Source: Tragulus kanchil
Taxonomy: Eukaryota > Chordata > Mammalia > Artiodactyla > Tragulidae
Length of the DNA stretch: 64,000 nucleotides
Direction: 5' to 3'
NCBI GenBank assembly: GCA_022376925.1
Contig: JAIOJX010000030.1
Location: forward strand, 169,317,298 to 169,381,297
Below are positions 12,301-18,900 of the stretch, one piece after another. The translations under genes and the position numbers were made by a program. The notes under the pieces are model-generated. The model was given only the letters and a program-made list of their open reading frames with translations, did no database searches and was not told the origin of the DNA. The number at the start of each line of letters is the position of its first letter. Positions within the stretch are counted from its first letter, which is position 1.

Positions 12301-13889
12301 ACCCTCCTTCCCCCATTACTACACCCTGCCCGGGGCCCGCCTTGTCAGCACCCTGGACAACACCGGAAATCTCTGCCCAAGAACCCGTTTCTCTGCGGAT
12401 TGGACTCCACACTGCCTCCAAGGGTCCAGGAAAGAGGGTTAGCCCCCACAACTTTACCCTCCTGGGGTGCATACCCTGCTGGATCCCCGAGACCCATCCC
12501 TTCAAGCCGCAGGCTGAGCCCCCTTTTGTGGTTGGGCTGTTAAAGGAAACCCCCTCCCCTTGTCCGCTAGCAACTCCCCTGAGTCTGCATCCGCGATTTT
12601 CTCCGGTCCGGATGCTTCTCCTGGGGTCTACCCTCTGATCGCTGATCTCCGGAGCTGGGTGGTGCTGGAGCAATATCTAACCCCTCCCCAGCATGACCCA
12701 CTCACCGGCAGGACACGGTAATTTCAATCTTGGTGGCCGGGACGCTGCGCTCCGAGGTTCCACCGAGAGACATGGCTGGTTGGGTGGCCGGAGCTGTGGA
12801 AGGCTGCGAGACCCGGGGGGGGGCTTCTAGGGGCGGCGGCAGCGGCAGCGGCAGCGGCAGGGCCGGCCCATGTGCCGCCGCGGCGGTGGCGGCGGAGGCT
12901 GCACTCCCTCCAGCCCTGCGTGCGCTCTCCAGCTCGCGTCTTCACTGTGGCCGGCGGCGCAGCGGCTCCAGATGGCAACACAGCCCCGCCCGGCCCCGCG
13001 GGTGGCCCCCGCCCCACTGGGGCTGCCTGGAGCAGGACAGGAACCTTACACAGATCCCAACTCCAACTCCCTAGTTGTGGACTGGGCAAGGTTCTAGGAC
13101 TTACCTCCCGCCACTCCTGGCTGGCCCGGCTCTGCGTGTAAAGCACCACCACTGCAGGCGGGAGTGAGGGCGGGGAGGGGAGGACATCAGGTCGGCCCGC
13201 ACCGCACCCCCTCCCGGCTCCTCAGTCTCTCCCGAACCTCAAGTTCCCTCCCTCCCGACCCTGGCGCCGCCTACTGGGGTCGGACTTGGAGAAGGTGTCG
13301 AGGTCCAGCAGGTTCCTAGAGAAAGCGACAGACAGACGGACAGCGAGTTGATCATTCTGGAGTCGTTTGCCTCTACCCTGCCCAGAGATGGGCACCTGGG
13401 AGGCACGGGGTTCAAATCACCCTCCTTCCCCCATTACTACACCCTGCCCGGGGCCCGCCTTGTCAGCACCCTGGACAACACCGGAAATCTCTGCCCAAGA
13501 ACCCGTTTCTCTGCGGATTGGACTCCACACTGCCTCCAAGGGTCCAGGAAAGAGGGTTAGCCCCCACAACTTTACCCTCCTGGGGTGCATACCCTGCTGG
13601 ATCCCCGAGACCCATCCCTTCAAGCCGCAGGCTGAGCCCCCTTTTGTGGTTGGGCTGTTAAAGGAAACCCCTCCCTTGTCCGCTAGCAACTCCCCTGAGT
13701 CTGCATCCGCGATTTTCTCCGGTCCGGATGCTTCTCCTGGGGTCTACCCTCTGATCGCTGATCTCCGGAGCTGGGTGGTGCTGGAGCAATATCTAACCCC
13801 TCCCCAGCATGACCCACTCACCGGCAGGACACGGTAATTTCAATCTTGGTGGCCGGGACGCTGCGCTCCGAGGTTCCACCGAGAGACAT
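1..13889 (-). CDS. CPNE9: CPNE9 (copine-9) locus, 5' half of the gene; 13 coding exons, partial at left edge
   Basis: Exons read on the minus strand give a copine N-terminus starting [10 protein letters not shown]. After redundant copies are removed the order is 13822-13889 (or 12706-12773), 12157-12197, 11987-12033, 11790-11893, 11266-11302, 9575-9651, 3245-3308, 3026-3129, 2726-2830, 1017-1058, 615-690, 453-506, 1-41. Lengths sum to 860 nt in one open frame with GT-AG boundaries. C2A covers roughly residues 15-125 ([11 protein letters not shown] calcium loop), C2B roughly 145-260 ([15 protein letters not shown] and YDWDRDGSHDF loops). The vWA/copine domain begins just outside the window. 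Copines are cytosolic proteins that bind membrane phospholipid when calcium rises; CPNE9 is a poorly studied, mainly neural member (family knowledge). CPNE5 is the closest alternative, but the N-terminus and the [16 protein letters not shown] exon fit CPNE9 from memory. Three tandem duplications fall in the gene and repeat exons 1-5. Confidence 0.95.
453..506 (-). CDS. CPNE9: CPNE9 exon 12
   Basis: 54 nt, 18 codons, [18 protein letters not shown]. Lysine-rich linker after C2B; acceptor cacttag, donor gtgagt. Confidence 0.94.
615..690 (-). CDS. CPNE9: CPNE9 exon 11
   Basis: 76 nt exon starting with the split Ser then [20 protein letters not shown] and FTVYE; acceptor attgcag, donor gtgaga. 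Ends C2B. Confidence 0.95.
1017..1058 (-). CDS. CPNE9: CPNE9 exon 10
   Basis: 42 nt exon encoding [13 protein letters not shown] plus AG. The DWDRDG aspartates belong to the second C2B calcium loop. Acceptor tttcag, donor gtagca. Confidence 0.93.
1284..1402 (-). mobile_element. tRNA-type SINE (CHR/Bov-t), minus
   Basis: Minus strand carries the diagnostic ccctggcagtccagtggttc head and A/B-box-like body ending in an A-rich tail at its left end. Confidence 0.8.
1403..1605 (+). mobile_element. Bov-tA SINE with CA-repeat tail
   Basis: Contains gcaacccactccagtattct and the cctggaaattccatggacag segment typical of ruminant Bov-tA/Bov-A2, followed by an (AC)n tract at about 1580-1604. Ruminant-specific marker. 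Confidence 0.88.
1617..1818 (-). mobile_element. MIR SINE, minus
   Basis: Reverse complement retains the MIR core: caggcactgttct at the left, aaactgaggccc in the middle and a decayed head at the right. Ancient and diverged. Confidence 0.7.
1857..2575. repeat. Degenerate CATC/CCATT low-complexity tract
   Basis: About 720 bp of diverged (CATC)n / (CCATTCATC)n repeats on the plus strand inside CPNE9 intron 9. Open frames over it are compositional shadows (His/Ser/Pro-rich). Confidence 0.85.
2726..2830 (-). CDS. CPNE9: CPNE9 exon 9
   Basis: 105 nt exon: [20 protein letters not shown] then RALCNGDYD; acceptor ctccag, donor gtctgt (a weaker GT context). C2B core. Confidence 0.95.
3026..3129 (-). 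CDS. CPNE9: CPNE9 exon 8
   Basis: 104 nt exon starting [20 protein letters not shown] and ending SNEDG plus AC. It carries the first calcium loop of C2B ([14 protein letters not shown]). Acceptor ccatag, donor gtgagt. Confidence 0.95.
3245..3308 (-). CDS. CPNE9: CPNE9 exon 7
   Basis: 64 nt exon encoding [20 protein letters not shown] plus R, the linker into C2B. Acceptor cttctag, donor gtcagt. Single copy. Confidence 0.94.
3363..3644 (+). mobile_element. CHR-type tRNA-derived SINE with 15-bp target-site duplication
   Basis: Head gggcttccctggtggtccag, body with gagcggctggaccgatgtgt, tail with ataaataaatg and a C-rich 3' end. Flanked by aggaaacaaggattg at 3348-3362 and 3645-3659. Bases 4545-4729 repeat its 3' half through duplication 1. 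Confidence 0.88.
4258..4363 (-). mobile_element. Bov-A / BovB-derived fragment, minus (first copy)
   Basis: Minus strand gives aaggaaatggcaacccactc and the ccatggggta end next to a poly-T tract, as in ruminant BovB 3' ends. Repeated at 5345-5453. Confidence 0.82.
5345..5453 (-). mobile_element. Bov-A / BovB-derived fragment, minus (second copy)
   Basis: Same element as 4258-4363 within duplication 1; the adjacent CTTT/T run is 4 bases longer. Confidence 0.82.
6462..6572 (-). mobile_element. tRNA-type SINE, minus
   Basis: Contains ccctgaccagggatcgaacc and ccactggaccaccagagaac, the inverted head of a CHR/Bov-t SINE. It is inserted next to or within the older L2. Confidence 0.82.
6690..8140 (+). 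mobile_element. L2 LINE fragment, ORF2 relic and 3' end
   Basis: Decayed L2: ctctccagccacc and a degraded reverse-transcriptase part (around 6870-7100), then the familiar 3' region with ctctgctcagaaccctccac, a ctgagggcaggaacctt box and an aataaatattcaatgggtgaatg end. Frames are broken; non-functional. Part repeats at 8432-9240. Confidence 0.8.
8227..8262. repeat. GA microsatellite (first copy)
   Basis: (GA)n with interruptions; the matching tract at 9329-9372 is longer and less interrupted, the largest difference between the two copies of duplication 2. Confidence 0.8.
8432..9240 (+). mobile_element. L2 3' end, duplicate
   Basis: Copy of 7331-8140 created by duplication 2, not a second insertion: both share the same decayed bases. 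Confidence 0.8.
9575..9651 (-). CDS. CPNE9: CPNE9 exon 6
   Basis: 77 nt exon starting [16 protein letters not shown] and ending in SRVERPL plus AC; acceptor gcgcag, donor gtgagc. End of the C2A domain. Single copy. It joins in frame with exon 5 (phase 0) and exon 7 (phase 2). Confidence 0.93.
10103..10139 (-). CDS. CPNE9: CPNE9 exon 5, left copy
   Basis: [12 protein letters not shown] exon, GTAC start after ttcccag, donor CCG|gtgagc. Its left flank runs on without interruption to exon 6, so this is the copy in correct context. Confidence 0.9.
10627..10730 (-). CDS. CPNE9: CPNE9 exon 4, left copy
   Basis: Same [10 protein letters not shown] exon as 11790-11893, with the same acceptor ctccccattttag-type tract and gtgagc donor. 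One of the two copies is redundant. Confidence 0.9.
10824..10870 (-). CDS. CPNE9: CPNE9 exon 3, left copy (redundant)
   Basis: Identical to the exon at 11987-12033, with intact splice sites, inside the first copy of the 10054/11217 duplication. Confidence 0.85.
10994..11034 (-). CDS. CPNE9: CPNE9 exon 2, left copy (redundant)
   Basis: Third occurrence of the [13 protein letters not shown] exon. It lies about 120 bp from the degraded end of its duplication copy (11151-11216), so it is probably contig-tip sequence rather than a real extra exon. Confidence 0.85.
11266..11302 (-). CDS. CPNE9: CPNE9 exon 5, right copy
   Basis: 37 nt exon encoding [12 protein letters not shown], a C2A loop. It lies 49 bp right of the junction at 11217; second copy at 10103-10139. 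Confidence 0.88.
11790..11893 (-). CDS. CPNE9: CPNE9 exon 4, right copy
   Basis: 104 nt exon beginning [15 protein letters not shown] and ending KQNLRFD plus GT. It forms the core strands of C2A. Donor gtgagc was chosen over an upstream gtgtga because it keeps the frame with exon 5 (V split GT|G). A second copy is at 10627-10730. Confidence 0.92.
11987..12033 (-). CDS. CPNE9: CPNE9 exon 3, middle copy
   Basis: [15 protein letters not shown] exon, 2 + 15 codons, acceptor ctgcag and donor gtaagt intact. Confidence 0.9.
12157..12197 (-). CDS. CPNE9: CPNE9 exon 2, middle copy
   Basis: [13 protein letters not shown] exon with intact splice sites; the copy shared by both overlapping duplications, with long clean flanks on both sides. 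Confidence 0.9.
12706..12773 (-). CDS. CPNE9: CPNE9 exon 1, inner copy
   Basis: Same 68 nt coding exon as 13822-13889, with a second ATG at 12773-12771 and a second copy of the CpG-rich 5' flank to its right. Probably an assembly duplicate of exon 1, since a real gene would not carry two identical first coding exons bracketing exons 2-3. Confidence 0.88.
12774..13073 (-). promoter_or_regulatory. CPNE9: CPNE9 CpG-island 5' flank (inner duplicate)
   Basis: Near-identical copy of 13890-14191, differing in homopolymer length (9 versus 10 G) and a few substitutions. It ends abruptly at 13074, where intron 3 sequence resumes, so it is not an independent promoter. Confidence 0.6.
12831..12862. repeat. 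GGC/AGCGGC repeat in CPNE9 5' flank
   Basis: Short GC-rich triplet/hexamer tract 58 bp upstream of the inner ATG, repeated at 13947-13978. It lies in presumed 5' UTR, not coding. Confidence 0.75.
13105..13151 (-). CDS. CPNE9: CPNE9 exon 3, third copy
   Basis: 47 nt exon encoding [15 protein letters not shown] of C2A; donor gtaagt. It lies only 31 bp from the duplication junction at 13074. Other copies are at 11987-12033 and 10824-10870. Confidence 0.88.
13275..13315 (-). CDS. CPNE9: CPNE9 exon 2, third copy
   Basis: 41 nt exon encoding [13 protein letters not shown], the first calcium-binding loop of C2A. Acceptor ag at 13316-13317 and donor gtaggc left of 13275. Identical exons occur at 12157-12197 and 10994-11034 because two ~1.1 kb duplications overlap here. 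Confidence 0.88.
13822..13889 (-). CDS. CPNE9: CPNE9 exon 1 coding part, outer copy
   Basis: ATG at 13889-13887 opens [20 protein letters not shown] and continues to a donor at 13821 (CG|gtgag). It is 68 nt, 22 codons plus 2 bases. It sits inside a CpG island and is the copy next to true 5' flanking DNA (14191 onward), so it is the likely first exon. The same exon recurs at 12706-12773. Confidence 0.93.
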
Positions 13890-14191
13890 GGCTGGTTGGG
13901 TGGCCGGAGCTGTGGAAGGCTGCGAGACCCGGGGGGGGGGCTTCTAGGGGCGGCGGCAGCGGCAGCGGCAGCGGCAGGGCCGGCCCATGTGCCGCCGCGG
14001 CGGTGGCGGCGGAGGCTGCACTCCCTCCAGCCCTGCGTGCGCTCTCCAGCTCGCGCCTTCACTGTGGCCGGCGGCGCAGCGGCTCCAGATGGCAACACAG
14101 CCCCGCCCGGCCCCGCGGGTGGCCCCCGCCCCACTGGGGCTGCCTGGAGCAGGACAGGAACCTTACACAGATCCCAACTCCAACTCCCTAG
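13890..14191 (-). promoter_or_regulatory. CPNE9: CPNE9 CpG-island 5' flank (outer copy)
   Basis: Immediately upstream of the ATG: dense CpG, a run of 10 G at 13931-13940, a GGC/GCAGCG repeat at 13947-13978 and several GC-box-like ggcggg stretches. Likely 5' UTR and promoter; the start site cannot be placed. No TATA box is apparent. Confidence 0.6.
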
Positions 14192-14374
14192 GTGGGAGAG
14201 TCCTCCTAGTGCATCTTGCGCGGGAGATACCCAGCCCACCACCTCAGAGAGCTGTCCAGGTTACTGACCCCGCTCCTGATACCTAGTGGGCACTGGGGTA
14301 GTTCCTCTTCTGAGCGGCTCCCTCCATAATCTGTTCTTCCTCTTGCCACTCCCACCTTCCCTCAGTCTCTAAAC

Positions 14375-14547
14375 TTGTTCTCACTAGCTGTGTGACCTTG
14401 GGCAAACTACTCAACATCTCTGTGGCTCAGTCAGTTCTCTAGTAAGAATGGCCATAATAGCACCTACTTGGGGTATTGTTAAATTTCATCAAGATAACCT
14501 ATAACAAGGACTGGCACAGGAAATTATACACAGTAAATACTCGAGAA
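14375..14547 (+). mobile_element. MIR SINE, plus
   Basis: Clear MIR core: ctagctgtgtgaccttgggc, then ctctgtggctcag and a aatagcacctactt segment. Confidence 0.85.
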
Positions 14548-14878
14548 TTGTCCACGGGTATTATTTCCTTCTTCTGGGCATTAACACTAATGACCTCTTC
14601 CGTGTTTAGCCTCAGAGGTCAGAAAATGGTGCACTGTGCAGAAAACCTTTCGTCCATGTCTTTGGACCCTCCTGACTCTGTGGTGTTAGAGGTGCAGACA
14701 CACTCTGTGAGGATGCAATACACTGCAGGTCACACGGCAGAGGAGGGTGGTGGTCAGTCAGGTGCACCCTCCCCACATCACCTACTGCCTCCGAGGCCCT
14801 GGAAGTCAATCCCTCACTGAACGCATCACTTGTACCTGGAGCAGGCTGTCTGCTGACACTGTTAATACTGATTACTTA

Positions 14879-14990
14879 GGAATTTCCTGGTGGTTCAGTG
14901 GTTAGGACTCTGTGCTTTCACTGTCAAGGGTGTAGGTTCAACCCCTGGCCAGGGAACTAAGATCCCATGGGTTGGCCAAAAAAAAAAAAA
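14879..14990 (+). mobile_element. tRNA-type SINE, plus
   Basis: Head aatttcctggtggttcagtg, then ggttcaacccctggccaggg and a 13-A tail. Lies between CPNE9 and MTMR14. Confidence 0.85.
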
Positions 14991-15739
14991 GGCCCCCCTC
15001 CCCCCCTTTTCCTGGCTTAATGAAGACCTCACCAACTTCAGGTCTACATTTCAGACGGCCCTGGAAATCTGCATGGATAAATGGGTTCCCTAGGTGACTA
15101 GGGCCCACTCAGGCCTGAGAAGCACGGATCCCACCTTAACAACCTGTTACTATGTGTCTCCATCTCACTGGGAACTCTCATGGCTCAGGAATTAAGAGGC
15201 ACACCCAAGTCTCCAGCACTCTTCCTGCGTCATCTGCCCCCCATCCCTGACAAAAACCCCTTATTCTAGTGAAAGGAAGGAAAGTAAGAACCCTCCAATT
15301 CCATAAAGACAGCAACCAAACGATAATACAAGAAAACAGCTGTTTGAAAAGACTTTTTCATTTTGTGATCTGCGTCAAACTGCCTCATTCTCAGTGCACG
15401 TGACCCCTGTTCCCCAGGAGACAAGCATGGAAAGTGAGGGTCTTTTGTGAAATCTTGGCCTCTTCAAGGCCCCAGGGAAACCCCAGGCAGTTCTGAGAGT
15501 TGACAGGAATCCTGGCAAAGACTAAGGTGGGTGGGAGGCAGTGACAAGTAGGTCAGCGGATACCAGTCAGAAACCGGGGGTGAGAGAACCCTGTCCTCCG
15601 CCCTGCGCAGCATTGGGGCTGCCGTGTGCATAAGAGTGAAGGGGAGGTTCTCCCCAATCTTGAAGCACCCCTTGGTTGGGCATGGCTTTGATTCTGCTCA
15701 GGTGAGAGAGGAGCAGGAAGCTGTCATGGGCTGGCTGCT

Positions 15740-15923
15740 TCACAAGGTGCTGCTGCTGGTGCCCCGGAGTCCAACGCCACGCACAAACTGCTCCAGCAGG
15801 CTACCCATGGCTCCAGAGGCACTGGGGGCTACTGCATGGAGCCCTACTGTGCTGCTGTACGTGGCCAAGAAAGCTGAGCGCACCTCCTGCAGCCGGGTCT
15901 CCCGTTCACTCAGGGCTGTAAGT
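15740..15923 (-). CDS. MTMR14: MTMR14 exon p (last, with stop), left copy
   Basis: Identical last coding exon, TGA at 15742-15740. This copy leads into the intergenic DNA on the left, so it is the copy in true downstream context. Confidence 0.93.
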
Positions 15924-18900
15924 CTGTGGGGAGGGAGGGAGAGAATTAATGCATTACCCTGGGGCAGGATCCATCATCCTCATCCTTACGCCCCAATGCC
16001 TGTTCTTCTACATCTGCCAGTACGAGGCCAGCCTCTGCCCCTGGCCATGCTACCCTTGTGTTTCAGGCTCCAAATATTTAGTCCTGTTCCCCTATAAGCT
16101 CCCTCTCAGCTCTCACTCAGGCTACTGTTCCTACCTGGAGAGGCTGGAATCCACGTTCCATTACTGCAGTCCCTAGGGAAAGGTGCTAGCTTTTCCAGCA
16201 GGATTTCTGTTCTGCTTTTCCTTTCCTGGCCTCTACAGGCCTTTATCACAAGTCAAGAAAGGGAACAAAGTCATGTGTCTCCATCTCACTGGGAACTCTC
16301 ATGGCTCAGGAATTAAGAGGCACACCCAAGTCTCCAGCACTCTTCCTGCGCATCTGCCCCCATGCCTGACAAAAGCCCCTTATTCTAGTGAAAGGAAGGA
16401 AAGTAAGAACCCTCCAATTCCATAAAGACAGCAACCAAACGATAATACAAGAAAACAGCTGTTTGAAAAGATTTTTTCATTTTGTGATCTGCGTCAAACT
16501 GCCTCATTCTCAGTGCACGTGACCCCTGTTCCCCAGGAGACAAGCATGGAAAGTGAGGGTCTTTTGTGAAATCTTGGCCTCTTCAAGGCCCCAGGGAAAC
16601 CCCAGGCAGTTCTGAGAGTTGACAGGAATCCTGGCAAAGACTAAGGTGGGTGGGAGGCAGTGACAAGTAGGTCAGCGGATACCAGTCAGAAACCGGGGGT
16701 GAGAGAACCCTGTCCTCCGCCCTGCGCAGCATTGGGGCTGCCGTGTGCATAAGAGTGAAGGGGAGGTTCTCCCCAATCTTGAAGCACCCCTTGGTTGGGC
16801 ATGGCTTTGATTCTGCTCAGGTGAGAGAGGAGCAGGAAGCTGTCATGGGCTGGCTGCTTCACAAGGTGCTGCTGCTGGTGCCCCGGAGTCCAACGCCACG
16901 CACAAACTGCTCCAGCAGGCTACCCATGGCTCCAGAGGCACTGGGGGCTACTGCATGGAGCCCTACTGTGCTGCTGTACGTGGCCAAGAAAGCTGAGCGC
17001 ACCTCCTGCAGCCGGGTCTCCCGTTCACTCAGGGCTGTAAGTCTGTGGGGAGGGAGGGAGAGAATTAATGCATTACCCTGGGGCAGGATCCATCATCCTC
17101 ATCCTTACGCCCCAATGCCTGTTCTTCTACATCTGCCAGTACGAGGCCAGCCTCTGCCCCTGGCCATGCTACCCTTGTGTTTCAGGCTCCAAATATTTAG
17201 TCCTGTTCCCCTATAAGCTCCCTCTCAGCTCTCACTCAGGCTACTGTTCCTACCTGGAGAGGCTGGAATCCACGTTCCATTACTGCAGTCCCTAGGGAAA
17301 GGTGCTAGCTTTTCCAGCAGGATTTCTGTTCTGCTTTTCCTTTCCTGGCCTCTACAGGCCTTTATCACAAGTCAAGAAAGGGAACAAAAACTGGGAATTC
17401 CACATGAGGCTGTCTGATAACCTGAAGAGTCGTTCATAGAAAAGGTATGAGGTAACAACACACTCAACCTCTGGACTCAAAGTTATGAAGCCCAGGGGTA
17501 AGAGGGACATGGAATTAAGAGACAAGGTCACAGACCTATAAGAGATGAGTCCTCATGTTCTTATCTACCTAAGCCCCAAGAACAACCCTGACACAAACTC
17601 TAAAATTTCCCCTAAGGGACCAACCCCGGGGTAATCCCTGCTGTGAATCTGTCAGAAGCAGCAGCAATATCCCCAATTCCCAAGCACAAATGGCTTGCAT
17701 CTGAGGCCTGGGGAGCACATGGGGATAGGAGTTAAATGACAGCCCGGGGCTAAGTTTGGAGAGAACAGACCCAGGAAAAGTAGACTGGTGGGAATGGTGT
17801 GTGCGAGAGAGACACAAAAAGAAACAGCAGCAGCAGAAGCAGCAGCAGGTTCCAGGGCGAAGAGAAGTCAAATAAGTGTAGCAGCAGCACAAAAAAAGGG
17901 GCTGATCCTGGGCTACTGCATTACCATGAACAACTCCAAAGTCTCTCTTGTCATGTGGGGGAGATTCGTGGCCCTAGATCTTCTTTACTTCCTAATTAGG
18001 TTTCACATAGGCTGGAGGCCATGTGTGCTTCTCAGCTTTTCCTTACAACATATAACCAGGAGAAATTCAGATTAGTAGTCCATACTCACAGGGACTATCT
18101 GAAGGTCCATATGTGTGCATTCTCACTGTCCCCTATTGTGGGGAGGCAGAAAGGGGAAAGATCACAATCTCTTTAGAAACAACGTGTCTGGAGCAGAGAA
18201 GATATGTGATCCGCTTGAGGACACAAGGTAGGCCAATGCCTGTTCTTCTACATCTGCCAGTACGAGGCCAGCCTCTGCCCCTGGCCATGCTACCCTTGTG
18301 TTTCAGGCTCCAAATATTTAGTCCTGTTCCCCTATAAGCTCCCTCTCAGCTCTCACTCAGGCTACTGTTCCTACCTGGAGAGGCTGGAATCCACGTTCCA
18401 TTACTGCAGTCCCTAGGGAAAGGTGCTAGCTTTTCCAGCAGGATTTCTGTTCTGCTTTTCCTTTCCTGGCCTCTACAGGCCTTTATCACAAGTCAAGAAA
18501 GGGAACAAAAACTGGGAATTCCACATGAGGCTGTCTGATAACCTGAAGAGTCGTTCATAGAAAAGGTATGAGGTAACAACACACTCAACCTCTGGACTCA
18601 AAGTTATGAAGCCCAGGGGTAAGAGGGACATGGAATTAAGAGACAAGGTCACAGACCTATAAGAGATGAGTCCTCATGTTCTTATCTACCTAAGCCCCAA
18701 GAACAACCCTGACACAAACTCTAAAATTTCCCCTAAGGGACCAACCCCGGGGTAATCCCTGCTGTGAATCTGTCAGAAGCAGCAGCAATATCCCCAATTC
18801 CCAAGCACAAATGGCTTGCATCTGAGGCCTGGGGAGCACATGGGGATAGGAGTTAAATGACAGCCCGGGGCTAAGTTTGGAGAGAACAGACCCAGGAAAA

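Larger units (their letters stand above)
10054..12396. repeat. Direct tandem duplication 3 (period 1163), CPNE9 exons 2-5
   Basis: Copy 1 10054-11216, copy 2 from 11217. The last ~65 bases of copy 1 (11151-11216) lose many single bases relative to 12314-12396, like a poor read end. Confidence 0.93.
11956..14190. repeat. Direct tandem duplication 4 (period 1118), CPNE9 exons 1-3
   Basis: Copy 1 11956-13073, copy 2 13074-14190. Overlaps duplication 3, so 10793-11150, 11956-12313 and 13074-13430 are three copies of one segment. Scattered substitutions and C/G-run length differences. Confidence 0.93.
14192..15739. other. Intergenic interval between CPNE9 5' end and MTMR14 stop codon
   Basis: Short same-strand spacer containing a MIR (14375-14547) and a tRNA-type SINE (14879-14990). 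The MTMR14 3' UTR must occupy its right part. No AATAAA is evident on the minus strand; an AATAAG variant lies at 15260-15265. Confidence 0.6.
15152..17388. repeat. Direct tandem duplication 5 (period ~1120), MTMR14 last exon
   Basis: Copy 1 15152-16272, copy 2 16273-17388. Copy 2 has several dropped or changed bases within its first ~100 nt. Confidence 0.93.

Noticed and set aside
12724..14286. Ala/Pro/Arg-rich frames over the CpG island on the plus strand
   Set aside because: Produced by the GC-rich composition and GGC repeats of the CPNE9 5' flank; present twice only through duplication 4.
17820..17850. CAG repeat encoding polyglutamine
   Set aside because: Falls in the last MTMR14 intron, opposite strand, with GAA interruptions; not coding.
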